Of a stretch of 64,000 bases of DNA, positions 28,502 through 37,277 are shown piece after piece. The stretch covers positions 417,061 to 481,060 of the forward strand of contig NZ_JALNTW010000001.1 in NCBI RefSeq assembly GCF_023161665.1, written 5' to 3'. The DNA comes from Shewanella sp. 1CM18E. Its GTDB lineage: Bacteria > Pseudomonadota > Gammaproteobacteria > Enterobacterales > Shewanellaceae. How positions within the stretch are numbered: the first letter of the stretch is position 1; every line of letters starts with the position of its first letter. Below the pieces are notes generated by a model. It had not been told where the DNA came from, did not search any database, and saw only the letters and a program-made list of their open reading frames with translations. A program made the translations under genes and the position numbers.

Positions 28502-28566
28502 TATCTTACACGACACATGAGAGTAAATGGGCGGATTATATACCAGCTAGCGTCCATAATCAGCAC

Positions 28567-30126
28567 TCAAACTGCAGCTTTCATCTTCCAAGGGCGAATT
28601 CCTAGCAAAACTAAGCAAATAAAATACGAGATTGCTGCAAATACAATCAATTTTGCCAATGTGTAACTACGCTCTATAAAAGATAAATCTAACCACTGCG
28701 CAGTAGTCGGATCAAATTGGAAAATAACCAACACCATAACCACAGCTGCAACACTTGCCTTAGCAAAGAACCATAAGGTGCTTTTATTGAATCGATACAC
28801 GTTTGCTTTATGCAAACCTCGGTACAATAAAAATGCATTCAGCAACGCCGACATTGATGTGGCAATTGCCAAACCAACATAGCCAAACGGAATAGCAAAG
28901 ATTAGGTTAAATACCATATTGCTAACCATAGCGATGATACCGTAACGCACTGGTGTTTTAGTGTCTTGCCTTGAATAGTAACCCGGCGCCAAAATTTTAA
29001 TCAGCATAAAGCTCAGTAAACCACTGCCGTAAGCCATTAAGCTATAAGATGCCATCTCAACATCCTCATAGCTAAATGCGCCGCGCATAAATAGCACCAT
29101 TAACATCGGCTTTGCTAAAATAATCAGGCCACACATTGCAGGAAGCCCTAGCAATACAATTGCTTTAACTCCCCAATCCATTGTCTTGGAAAACTCATGA
29201 CTCTCAGCATTAACATGACGCTTAGAAAGCGCCGGTAAAATAACAGTCGCAATGGCGATACCAAATAGCCCTAACGGAAACTCCAGCAACCTATCTGAGT
29301 AATACAACCAGCTGATAGAGCCTGTCATTAAAAAGCTGGCAATAAAGGTATCAAGTAACAAGTTAATTTGAGATACCGATACACCAAACAGCGCCGGGAT
29401 CATCAAGGTTCTAATTTTAGTAACACCAGGATGGTTCCAGCCCCAACTTGGTTTAACTAGCGCCTTTTCTTGCATAAGAAAAGGAATTTGGAACAAAAAC
29501 TGAATCAATCCGCCTAAAAACACACCGCAAGCAAGGCCAATTTCTGGTTGTTGCATATTAGGTGATAGGAACATCGCTGCACTAATAATGGCAATATTTA
29601 AGAATACAGGCGTAAAGGCTGATACAGCAAAACGGCCACGGGTATTAAGAATCGAGCCAGCTAGGGCAGTAAAAGTGATAAACCAGAGATAAGGGAAGGT
29701 TATCTTAAGCATTAATGAGGCCAGTTCAAATTTTTCACCGTTTGGCTCATCATTTAACCAAGCTAAGAACCAACCACCACCAAAAAGCGCGGTTAACACC
29801 GGAGATGCAATAACACCGATTAACGTTACGATAGAGACTAAAATACCTAAAGTACCTGCCACCTTGCCAATTAGCTCGTTGACTTCTGCGCGCGTGTTTT
29901 TCTCCTGATATTCGGTCAAAACAGGTACAAATGCTTGAGCAAATGCTCCCTCAGCAAAAAGGCGCCTTAAAAAGTTGGGAATTTTATTGGCAAAGAAAAA
30001 CACATCGGCACTACTGCCTGCGCCCATCAAGTTGGCGATCACTACATCGCGGACGAGTCCTAAAACCCGGGAAATCAACGTCATGGCACTCACGATCATG
30101 CCAGACTTCACTAACTTCTTGCTCAA
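28567..30126 (-). CDS. murJ: lipid II flippase MurJ
   Basis: 519 residues, highly hydrophobic, with about 14 predicted membrane helices. The N-terminus SGMIVSAMTLISRVLGLVRD and the segment FFFANKIPNFLRRLFAEGAFAQAFVPVL are signatures of MurJ/MviN. It flips lipid II for peptidoglycan synthesis. It is divergent from rpsT and upstream of ribF, the usual gammaproteobacterial order. Confidence 0.96.
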   Translation of the reverse strand: MSKKLVKSGMIVSAMTLISRVLGLVRDVVIANLMGAGSSADVFFFANKIPNFLRRLFAEGAFAQAFVPVLTEYQEKNTRAEVNELIGKVAGTLGILVSIVTLIGVIASPVLTALFGGGWFLAWLNDEPNGEKFELASLMLKITFPYLWFITFTALAGSILNTRGRFAVSAFTPVFLNIAIISAAMFLSPNMQQPEIGLACGVFLGGLIQFLFQIPFLMQEKALVKPSWGWNHPGVTKIRTLMIPALFGVSVSQINLLLDTFIASFLMTGSISWLYYSDRLLEFPLGLFGIAIATVILPALSKRHVNAESHEFSKTMDWGVKAIVLLGLPAMCGLIILAKPMLMVLFMRGAFSYEDVEMASYSLMAYGSGLLSFMLIKILAPGYYSRQDTKTPVRYGIIAMVSNMVFNLIFAIPFGYVGLAIATSMSALLNAFLLYRGLHKANVYRFNKSTLWFFAKASVAAVVMVLVIFQFDPTTAQWLDLSFIERSYTLAKLIVFAAISYFICLVLLGIRPWKMKAAV

Positions 30127-30381
30127 AACGCCCCCTGCCCTAATTACAGAGCTAAATTACTTTGGCAATATCATGTAAAAATCGGTATTAGCCCTATTGT
30201 CTCTTAGCAATACCTGCTAGAATTGCGCCACATATTACACGAGTTAGGTTGAAGATAGCCAAGCTGGTTGGATTATTTTGAGTTAATCGAATTGATTCAA
30301 TCATTGTCATTGACAAAGTGACAAAAATAGGGCATATTCCTCGACCTTAAAAATACCAAACCCAGTTTTAGGAGTTGCACC

Positions 30382-30648
30382 TTGGCTAATAGCAAGTCTG
30401 CAAAGAAGCGCGCGCTTCAATCTGAAAAGCGTCGCCAGCACAACGCTAGCCGTAGCTCAATGCTACGTACTTACGTTAAAAAAGTAATCGCTGCAATCAA
30501 TGCAGGTGACCACGCGTCAGCTACAGCTGCTTTCGCAGTAGCACAACCAATTGTTGACCGTATGGCGACTAAAGGTCTTATTCACAAGAATAAGGCTGCT
30601 CGTTATAAGTCACGCTTAAACGCTAAAATCAAAGCACTAGCTGCTTAA
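30382..30648 (+). CDS. rpsT: 30S ribosomal protein S20
   Basis: 88 residues, basic. [27 protein letters not shown] is the family N-terminus. The start codon is TTG at 30382 with GGAG upstream. A UUG start is also used by E. coli rpsT, where it takes part in autoregulation, so the rare codon is probably functional here. Terminator 30668-30694 follows directly. Confidence 0.97.
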   Translation: MANSKSAKKRALQSEKRRQHNASRSSMLRTYVKKVIAAINAGDHASATAAFAVAQPIVDRMATKGLIHKNKAARYKSRLNAKIKALAA

Positions 30649-30667
30649 TTCTAGCTTTCAAGCAATT

Positions 30668-30694
30668 AAAAAACCGGCCTTGGCCGGTTTTTTT
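30668..30694 (+). terminator. terminator of rpsT
   Basis: AAACCGGCC-TT-GGCCGGTTT perfect stem (30671-30690), followed by four more T; the flanking A tract makes it usable in both directions. Confidence 0.93.
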
Positions 30695-30844
30695 ATATCT
30701 AAAATTCAGCAACTTCCCCCAAAACCAAAAAAACAAAATTAAAGAGCTAGTGATATTCGGTCTCGTCATACCTGCCGCCTTAAAATCACCCGAAATAGCC
30801 ATATTTCAACAGCGCCCTAAAACTACTCCAAGCCTCGCTCAATA

Positions 30845-31229
30845 ATACCAATCAGTATAAGAATTTGATCAACTCAGAACGATTTTTGGCAAACTAATTC
30901 AAGGCGAATAGCTGCAATAATGGTTATTCCCTTATAAAGGTATTCAACGTAGAAGTAGGCAGCCAAAAACGTTCCAGAATGGCGAGTTTTAGCGATTCTG
31001 ATGCTGTGGCTCTTAACAAAAAGGGAACTTGAACCTAGTTCAACTATGCTCTTCATTCGCTGCGAACCACATGGTCTAGCATGTTCCAGACATACATAAG
31101 ACATTTCCTCCATCCTTGGAGGTCAGATGTAGATGTGGTGAGTGTCATTAAAGCAAGGAGCACTTAATGACCTTGCCTCAAAACCACTAAATTCTCGCTG
31201 AGTGACTAAATGTTTATACTGATTGGTAT
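30845..31229. mobile_element. 385-bp MITE-like element with 16-bp terminal inverted repeats
   Basis: Left end ATACCAATCAGTATAA (30845-30860) and right end TTATACTGATTGGTAT (31214-31229) are perfect inverted repeats. If the ends are read one base further in, a TAA is repeated directly on both flanks (30843-30845 and 31229-31231), a possible target duplication. No transposase is encoded. A 79-codon minus-strand ORF inside (30874-31113) is probably incidental. A solo left end occurs at 15438-15490 and a terminal fragment at 50307-50322. I infer a non-autonomous repeat spread in this genome. Confidence 0.8.
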
Positions 31230-31982
31230 AACTCTCTTTAGCTCTCAGCAATAGCCATATAAGCCTTCCCTGATTGGCGCAGCCTTATTGATTGCCATAT
31301 CCGTTCAGTCAAAGAATAGCCTTATAGCAATAGTAACAAGCCGATTAACTTTAAGCCGTCATTACTGTGCAGCAATAAAACCTAAGGGAAACAATCATTA
31401 TTGAGTTGTTCGACAACAAATCAGTAGACTAAAGATCCACAAAATTTAGGCAAAAAAATAGAGAGGCAAGCCTCTCTATTCAATATTTGTTATGTAAACT
31501 CAGGTAAGCACTTACCAAGCCTTTGACTAAACTGTTTCTCTTAACGCAAAAATTGCAGTTATTAATTAATTCTAATTACAACCCTGCACATCAATCGCAA
31601 CAGCTATACTAAGATTTCACTAAGTAACCTTTTATTTGTCGAAAAGCATCACGGTGTAGTTGTTAGTCCCCTTCAGCCTTTATTGATAGCAAATGGTTGC
31701 GTTACTCATAACGAATAAAAACATTATGACCCACGCTAAAACTTGCCTAACGACTCAAAAGCACTCACCTTTTAAATCATCCCAACTTTCAAGTTATACA
31801 ATGAGCAATATCATGATCTTAGACCGTTATATTGCCCTTTAAGTAACACCTGTTTCGTCAAGCTAACTTAGCCGGTCACCTACTAATCCTATCGACATTG
31901 AACTTACAGAAGCAATAAAAGCCAGCTAAAACCGTTTTTACACAAAACGGGTTAATAACCGACTTCTATTCTAAACAAATTA
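31230..31982. other. 753 bp without an evident gene, ending at the ArsR-type gene
   Basis: No convincing ORF on either strand. The one clear structure is the minus-strand terminator at 31452-31479. A weak imperfect hairpin (AACCGTTTT...AAAACGGGTT) lies near 31930-31955. The stretch 31480-31982 is either a 500-nt 3' tail of the ArsR-type transcript or hides a small RNA gene on the minus strand. Confidence 0.5.
31452..31479 (-). terminator. strong minus-strand terminator in an intergenic region
   Basis: Perfect 10-bp stem ATAGAGAGGC / GCCTCTCTAT around AA, followed on the minus strand by seven U (31458-31452). The nearest minus-strand gene upstream ends 504 bp away. Confidence 0.85.
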
Positions 31983-32297
31983 CTAAGCGACCGTTTTTAG
32001 GCTATCGCAATAGATGTTGTTCAGTAACTTGATGATCTCTGCAACTTCCTCACTCTTTAACGAGTAGTAAACCGTTTGAGCTTCTTTGCGAGTTTCAACT
32101 AAATTATCTTTACGTAACCAAGCCAAATGTTGTGACAAAGCCGACTGGCTTAGGCCCAACTTTTTGTTCATTTCACCAACGCACATCTCACCCTCATTAA
32201 GAAGGTAACACAAGATAAACAGACGACGTTCATTTGCCAACGCTTTTAACAATACAACGGCATGGTCTGCTCGTTGTTGCATTAGTTCTATATTCAT
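31983..32297 (-). CDS. ArsR-family regulator, HlyU/BigR-like
   Basis: 104 residues. Winged-helix ArsR fold with recognition segment LGLSQSALSQHLAWLRKDNLVETRKEAQTVYYSL. ALANERRLFILCYLLNEGEMCVGEMN and the overall sequence are close to Vibrio HlyU. There are three cysteines: Cys30, Cys39 and Cys97. Cys39 and Cys97 occupy about the positions of the redox dithiol pair of BigR/SqrR/HlyU regulators, which sense persulphide or oxidants, so a thiol-based sensor is likely. No typical arsenic metal site is evident. The target genes are not adjacent; the divergent neighbour is an M28 peptidase. Confidence 0.85.
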   Translation of the reverse strand: MNIELMQQRADHAVVLLKALANERRLFILCYLLNEGEMCVGEMNKKLGLSQSALSQHLAWLRKDNLVETRKEAQTVYYSLKSEEVAEIIKLLNNIYCDSLKTVA

Positions 32298-32433
32298 TAC
32301 GAGCCATTTCTCCTAAAACAAACCGACCGCCCTAATATAGCGTTGCCTTACAGATATAGTCGGGACATAAAGCACACTTTTTGCTAGATTGTTTTTAAAA
32401 GTGAGATATACGTAATAAAAACAAAGGAAACTT

Positions 32434-33834
32434 ATGAAAAACAGCTATCTCAATGTACTTTTTGGCCTGATTTCACTTAGCTTAATTGGTTGCCAAACAG
32501 TCGGTTCGGACTCTACAGAGCAAGTTGTAAGTCAAAAATTACAAAAAGAAGCATTTAATTCGGATCTCGCCTATGAGCTCGTTGAATCATTAACTGTTGA
32601 AGTTGGCCCGAGATTAGCCGGTAGCGAACAAGATTTAGTCGCCGTAAAATGGGCAGAGTTAAAACTAAAAAGCCTTGGGTTTGATAAAGTTTACAAAGAA
32701 GCCGTTCAGGTTCCTGTTTGGCATCGCGGACAAGCAAAAGCATCTATTACCGCCCCTTTCCCCCAACCTCTAGTGATCACCGCTTTAGGTGGCAGTATTG
32801 CCACACCTAAAGATGGTATTGAAGCCAACATTATTCGATTTGATAGCCTCAGTGCGTTACAACAATCAAGCAGTGATGATGTTTCCGGCAAAATTGTGTT
32901 TATTGACCATGTAACTGAACGCCATAAAAGCGGTAAGGGTTATGGCAAAAGCGTCGGTGGTCGAGCCAAAGGTGCCATCGCAGCTGCCGAAAAAGGCGCG
33001 TTAGCTATTATCATTCGTTCAATCGGTACGGATCATGACCGAATGGCTCACACTGGCATGATGCGCTACAAAGATGGCGTCAATAAAATCCCCGCTGCGG
33101 CGATGTCTAATCCTGACGCAGATTTAATTAATGCCATGCTTAAGCGCAGCAAAGATATCAAAATTAAGCTGCAACTTTCAGCAGAAAACCAGGGCTTTGC
33201 GACATCTTATAATGTTATTGCGGAAGTAACCGGCTCTACAAAGCCTGATGAAATAGTATTGATTGGCGCCCATTTAGACTCTTGGGACGAAGGAACGGGT
33301 GCCATTGATGATGGCGCTGGTGTAGCAATTGTTACAGCCGCAGGCAAACTCATTCAAGACTTAGCCGTAAAACCAGCAAGAACCGTAAGAGTCGTGCTAT
33401 ATGCAGCTGAGGAAGTGGGGCTAATCGGCGGTAAAACCTACGCTAGAACCCATCAAGCAGAACTTGAAAAGCACTATATTGCAGCCGAATCGGATTTTGG
33501 TGCAGGGCGTATTTATCAAATAGACTTTAGAGCCAGTGAACAAGGCTACGCCGCCCTTAGCAAGTTAAGCCAACCCATGACCGCAAATGGTGTTGTTATT
33601 GGAAATAACACAGCCTCTGGCGGCCCTGATGTGTCAATGTTGCCATCAATGGGTGTGCCAGTTGCCTCGTTACGTCAAGATGGCAGCGATTATTTTGACT
33701 ATCACCATACACCAAACGACACCTTAGATAAGATTGAACCGGCAGCGCTGCAACAAAACGTCGCAGCCTATGCGCAATTTGCCTATCTAATGGCACAATC
33801 AACCATTGATCTTAGACCTATCGCAACTAAATAG
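32434..33834 (+). CDS. M28-family zinc aminopeptidase/carboxypeptidase lipoprotein
   Basis: 466 residues. The lipoprotein signal ends in LIGC (Cys20). A PA-like domain lies in the middle, followed by the M28 catalytic domain: zinc ligands in GAHLDSWDEGTGAIDDGAG (His, then Asp), the catalytic and bridging glutamates in AAEEVGL, Asp in ESDFG, and the last His in DYHHTPNDT. It resembles bacterial plasma-glutamate-carboxypeptidase-like M28 enzymes. It probably acts on short peptides in the periplasm or on the outer membrane. It starts at ATG 32434 with AAAGGAAA upstream and is monocistronic. Confidence 0.9.
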   Translation: MKNSYLNVLFGLISLSLIGCQTVGSDSTEQVVSQKLQKEAFNSDLAYELVESLTVEVGPRLAGSEQDLVAVKWAELKLKSLGFDKVYKEAVQVPVWHRGQAKASITAPFPQPLVITALGGSIATPKDGIEANIIRFDSLSALQQSSSDDVSGKIVFIDHVTERHKSGKGYGKSVGGRAKGAIAAAEKGALAIIIRSIGTDHDRMAHTGMMRYKDGVNKIPAAAMSNPDADLINAMLKRSKDIKIKLQLSAENQGFATSYNVIAEVTGSTKPDEIVLIGAHLDSWDEGTGAIDDGAGVAIVTAAGKLIQDLAVKPARTVRVVLYAAEEVGLIGGKTYARTHQAELEKHYIAAESDFGAGRIYQIDFRASEQGYAALSKLSQPMTANGVVIGNNTASGGPDVSMLPSMGVPVASLRQDGSDYFDYHHTPNDTLDKIEPAALQQNVAAYAQFAYLMAQSTIDLRPIATK

Positions 33835-33847
33835 ATTTCAGCAATAG

Positions 33848-33874
33848 AAAAAGCAGCCATCAGGCTGCTTTTTT
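33848..33874 (+). terminator. terminator of the M28 peptidase gene
   Basis: AAAAAGCAGCC and GGCTGCTTTTTT arms with a 4-base loop, 13 bp after the stop codon. Confidence 0.92.
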
Positions 33875-33947
33875 ATAAACATTCTAGTCATCAAAATGAC
33901 TGCTTGAATGAGCTTTATATTCAGAGTTCACTTGCTACAGGTGTTTT

Positions 33948-34721
33948 CTACTGTTCTTCACGTAAAAACACTGGTTCGTTAACTGTCGAGTCTTTTTCAC
34001 TGTAATAATAACCCGCTGTGTCAAACTGAGTTAGCGCTTCAAGTGAAGTGACATCATTATCAAGAATATAGCGCACCATCATGCCACGAGCTTTCTTGGC
34101 AAAAAAGCTAATCACTTTATATTGACCGTTCTTGCAGTCTTTGAATACCGGAGTGATCAAGTTTGCGTTTAGCTTTTTAGGCTTAACCGCCTTGAAGTAT
34201 TCATTAGAGGCTAAGTTAATAATAAACTCATCGCCCTGCTCTTTAACCGTTTGGTTCAATTCATCAGTGATGATATCGCCCCAAAACTGATACAGGTTAG
34301 TGCCTCTATCGTTAGCCAAACGGGTTCCCATCTCTAAACGATAGGCCTGCATCAAGTCTAAAGGCTTTAATAAGCCATAAAGCCCAGACAAAATTCGTAG
34401 CTGTGTTTGCGCTTTTTGTAAGCTTGCTTCTGAAAGCGTATCTGCATCGAGTCCGGTATATACATCACCTCGAAAAGCAAATACTGCCTGTTTAGCATTT
34501 TCAGGGGTGAACTCTTTATTCCAAGAGCTAAATCTCGCTACGTTTAAGCCAGCAATTTTATCGCTAACTTTCATTAGGGTCGCAATATCTGTCGGCGTTA
34601 ACTGACGGCATACTTCAATAAGTTGTTCACTTTGATCTAGCAGCGTTGGCATTGAATAACTATCAGTGCCGGCTGGATTATCAAAATCTAGTGTTTTAGC
34701 TGGGGAAACAAGAATCAGCAT
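33948..34721 (-). CDS. yaaA: peroxide stress protein YaaA
   Basis: 257 residues from ATG 34721; a longer ORF opens at 34760, but AAAGGAC sits seven bases upstream of 34721 and the family begins [13 protein letters not shown]. Further family landmarks are [48 protein letters not shown] and [11 protein letters not shown]. YaaA (DUF328) lowers free iron and protects DNA during peroxide stress in E. coli. It is a single gene between two terminators. Confidence 0.93.
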   Translation of the reverse strand: MLILVSPAKTLDFDNPAGTDSYSMPTLLDQSEQLIEVCRQLTPTDIATLMKVSDKIAGLNVARFSSWNKEFTPENAKQAVFAFRGDVYTGLDADTLSEASLQKAQTQLRILSGLYGLLKPLDLMQAYRLEMGTRLANDRGTNLYQFWGDIITDELNQTVKEQGDEFIINLASNEYFKAVKPKKLNANLITPVFKDCKNGQYKVISFFAKKARGMMVRYILDNDVTSLEALTQFDTAGYYYSEKDSTVNEPVFLREEQ

Positions 34722-34777
34722 CGCTAAGTCCTTTAAAGAGATATTGTTAAGCTGTGACAATCATACTGATCAAAAAC

Positions 34778-34809
34778 AAAAAAACCACGCTTTAAAAGCG
34801 TGGTTTTTT
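34778..34809 (-). terminator. terminator between the symporter gene and yaaA
   Basis: Near-continuous inverted repeat AAAACCACGCTTT / AAAGCGTGGTTTT with A and T tracts outside. It ends the symporter transcript, 25 bp past its stop; the yaaA promoter must lie in or next to it. Confidence 0.88.
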
Positions 34810-34834
34810 AGATTGTGCTAATAACTGTTACAGA

Positions 34835-36304
34835 TTAAGAGCGAGTATCGTGAGCAACTTCTTGCGCGCGGATCTCTTCTGCAACTGTTTTACTCGTCCA
34901 GATATCGCCTTCTAAGTTAGCTAACTCAGGGAACTTGCTTGCATCGAAAGTCGGCGTTTTACCACTTTTCAGCTGCTGACGATAATCGTTAATAACGCGA
35001 ATAGCCAAGCCCGACAGTAACAGCAGTGCGATAATGTTCACCGTTGCCATAAGACCCATAGACACATCGGCAAGGTTCCATACAAGGCCTATCTTAGCTA
35101 CAGCACCAAACATTACCATGCCCAATACACAAACTCTGAATATTGGTAGTGCTTTTTTGCTATTACCCGATAGGAAAATAACGTTTGTTTCTGCGTACGA
35201 GTAGTTTGCAATAATAGAGGTAAAACAAAACAGTAAAATAGCCAGTGCGATAAATCCACCGCCCCAAGTACCTACATGCTCACTTAAAGCATCAATCGTT
35301 AACTTAATACCATCACTACTTGTACCCATGTCGCCTGCAAGTAAGATAATTGCAGCAGTTGCAGTACAAATAACAATAGTATCAACAAAAACACCCATCA
35401 TTTGCACAAAGCCTTGTGATGCAGGGTGATTTGGATTTGGTGATGCACTTGCTGCAACGTTTGCAGCACTACCCATACCCGCTTCGTTCGAGAACAAACC
35501 ACGAGCAATACCCGCTTGCATAGCTTGAGCGATAGTGTATGCAACACCACCAGCAACCACTTCTTGTAGGCCGAATGCACTTCTAATAACCAACATGAAT
35601 ACATCTGGAAGCTTTTCAAGGTTCATTGCAACAACAACAAACGCAATCAAGATATAAGCAATGGCCATCACAGGCACAACTATTTCAGAGACTTTAGCAA
35701 CTTTACGCAAGCCGCCCATAATCACAAATGCGCTAACAACCACAATAGCAATACCCACATACATTGGGTCAAAGCCAAACACTTGTGTCATTGCACCAGT
35801 AATTGTATTTGCTTGTACAGCATTGAATACAAGGCCAAAAGCAATAATTAGAAATACTGAGAATAAAATTCCCATCCAGCGCTGACCAAGTCCTTTCTCC
35901 ATGTAATATGAAGGGCCACCACGATACTGACCATCTTCATCACGGACTTTATAAACCTGCGCTAAAGTAGACTCAACCATAGCCGTTGCCATACCCAGTA
36001 CAGCAATCAACCACATCCAAAACACTGCGCCAGGTCCTGCCGCGCCAATCGCAACAGCAACACCTGCCATGTTACCCGCACCAACGCGAGCCGCCATACT
36101 CGTACAAAAAACTTGGAAAGATGAAAGGCCACCTTTGCTTTCACCTTGTCGGCTCTTAAGCATGATCTCACCAGAATGCTTAAAATGCGTGATCTGAATG
36201 AATGCCAGTCGAATTGTAAAGTACAGGCCGGCACCAACCAGTCCGTAAACTAAAAGCTTTCCCCAAAGCAACGCATTGAGAAAATTAACCGTCGTTTCTA
36301 TCAT
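34835..36304 (-). CDS. sodium:alanine symporter (AGCS family)
   Basis: 489 residues, about ten membrane helices. AGCS signatures are GKLLVYGLVGAGLYFTIRL, GGPSYYMEKGLG and GIARGLFSNEAGMGSAANVAA, the last being the substrate-binding region. It imports alanine or glycine with Na+. A CRP-like site lies about 190 bp upstream (36495-36510). It is monocistronic with a terminator downstream. Confidence 0.93.
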   Translation of the reverse strand: MIETTVNFLNALLWGKLLVYGLVGAGLYFTIRLAFIQITHFKHSGEIMLKSRQGESKGGLSSFQVFCTSMAARVGAGNMAGVAVAIGAAGPGAVFWMWLIAVLGMATAMVESTLAQVYKVRDEDGQYRGGPSYYMEKGLGQRWMGILFSVFLIIAFGLVFNAVQANTITGAMTQVFGFDPMYVGIAIVVVSAFVIMGGLRKVAKVSEIVVPVMAIAYILIAFVVVAMNLEKLPDVFMLVIRSAFGLQEVVAGGVAYTIAQAMQAGIARGLFSNEAGMGSAANVAASASPNPNHPASQGFVQMMGVFVDTIVICTATAAIILLAGDMGTSSDGIKLTIDALSEHVGTWGGGFIALAILLFCFTSIIANYSYAETNVIFLSGNSKKALPIFRVCVLGMVMFGAVAKIGLVWNLADVSMGLMATVNIIALLLLSGLAIRVINDYRQQLKSGKTPTFDASKFPELANLEGDIWTSKTVAEEIRAQEVAHDTRS

Positions 36305-36494
36305 ATAATTTCAATCCCCATGACAAACATAATCTAGCGGGTCGAACACTGGATTAGGTTTATCCTGTGTTTGTCCTTCATAAAGTATTTAAATAACAGC
36401 AGATTTTATTTTCAGATTATCTTAAACGTGAAAAAATTACATCACGCCTGCTGCATTCCGCGCAGCAAAATAGCATAGCATCTCTTTAATCCCG

Positions 36495-36510
36495 AGCGAT
36501 ATAGATCACA
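36495..36510. promoter_or_regulatory. CRP-like site upstream of the alanine symporter
   Basis: AGCGATATAGATCACA: the right half TCACA and the central TATAGA fit CRP well, while the left half is degenerate (AGCGA for TGTGA). Confidence 0.5.
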
Positions 36511-37197
36511 GTTTCTCATTTACCTGACAACCGCATCACATCAACCTTTATAAGCCGTCAAGCATATTAACCAAATTAACACTGCATATACATGCAATAT
36601 AATGATATTCGACTACATAAACAGCCAATTTTCACTCAAATGTGCCACCCATTTAAGTAAATTAATTACAAATGATGGATAAATTTGAAATTAATATCGT
36701 TTTATAACCTTTCAAGACAGGTCTGCAGTTATTGAAAAATAATATATCTATAACGAAAATCGACTTTGAACAGTCAGATTGTGCGCAAATAAACATCAGC
36801 ATGTTAATTTACTAACTTTAATTAGCCTTTAAATAATTGCTAAAGACTGCACTTCAAATAACTCACAAGCTTTTTCTCCTTTAATCCTCTTGTGCTAAAA
36901 CGTCATCCTCAACACTAATATAAAAACTCTAAGCCAGCGAGCAGCCATATCAGTCAGCCATTGTGCTGCTTTCAAGGCGATGAAGTACACCAATAGAGCC
37001 GCAAGTCTAGAAGCTAAAATTGACGCTTAGCGATTTAAAATTGAACCGAATTAGATGTTTGATTGAGTTAAATCAAAGATAGAAACTTGCAAAAGCGATA
37101 ATTTGCAACTTTAAGATTACATAATATTTTGCAATTAAAGTGGAAAATATTACATTTGCAACAGATAATAGTGTCAGCCAGCTAAAATATAAAGGAA

Positions 37198-37246
37198 CTC
37201 CGTGATAAGTGCTGGCTCTGTTTAGAATAAATTCTAACAGACGGAG
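37198..37246 (+). promoter_or_regulatory. structured 5' leader of the ompA-type gene
   Basis: CTCCGT (37198-37203) can pair with ACGGAG (37241-37246), enclosing a second stem TCTGTTTAGAAT/ATTCTAACAGA (37217-37241, one bulge). The two share one base, so they are nested or alternative. The Shine-Dalgarno AAGGA for ATG 37278 lies outside. Confidence 0.45.
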
Positions 37247-37277
37247 GAGTTTTATAAATAAAACATAAGGATTTTGA

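Larger units (their letters stand above)
36305..37277. other. 973-bp intergenic region between the symporter and ompA-type genes
   Basis: AT-rich, no supported gene. A minus-strand ORF reaching into the ompA-type gene is a shadow. It contains a CRP-like site (36495-36510) and, at its right end, the structured 5' leader of the porin gene (37198-37246). I see nothing recognisable between about 36520 and 37190. Confidence 0.6.

Noticed and set aside
30874..31113. Minus-strand ORF of 79 codons inside the MITE-like element
   Set aside because: No signal, domain or ribosome site; repeats of this type commonly contain chance ORFs.
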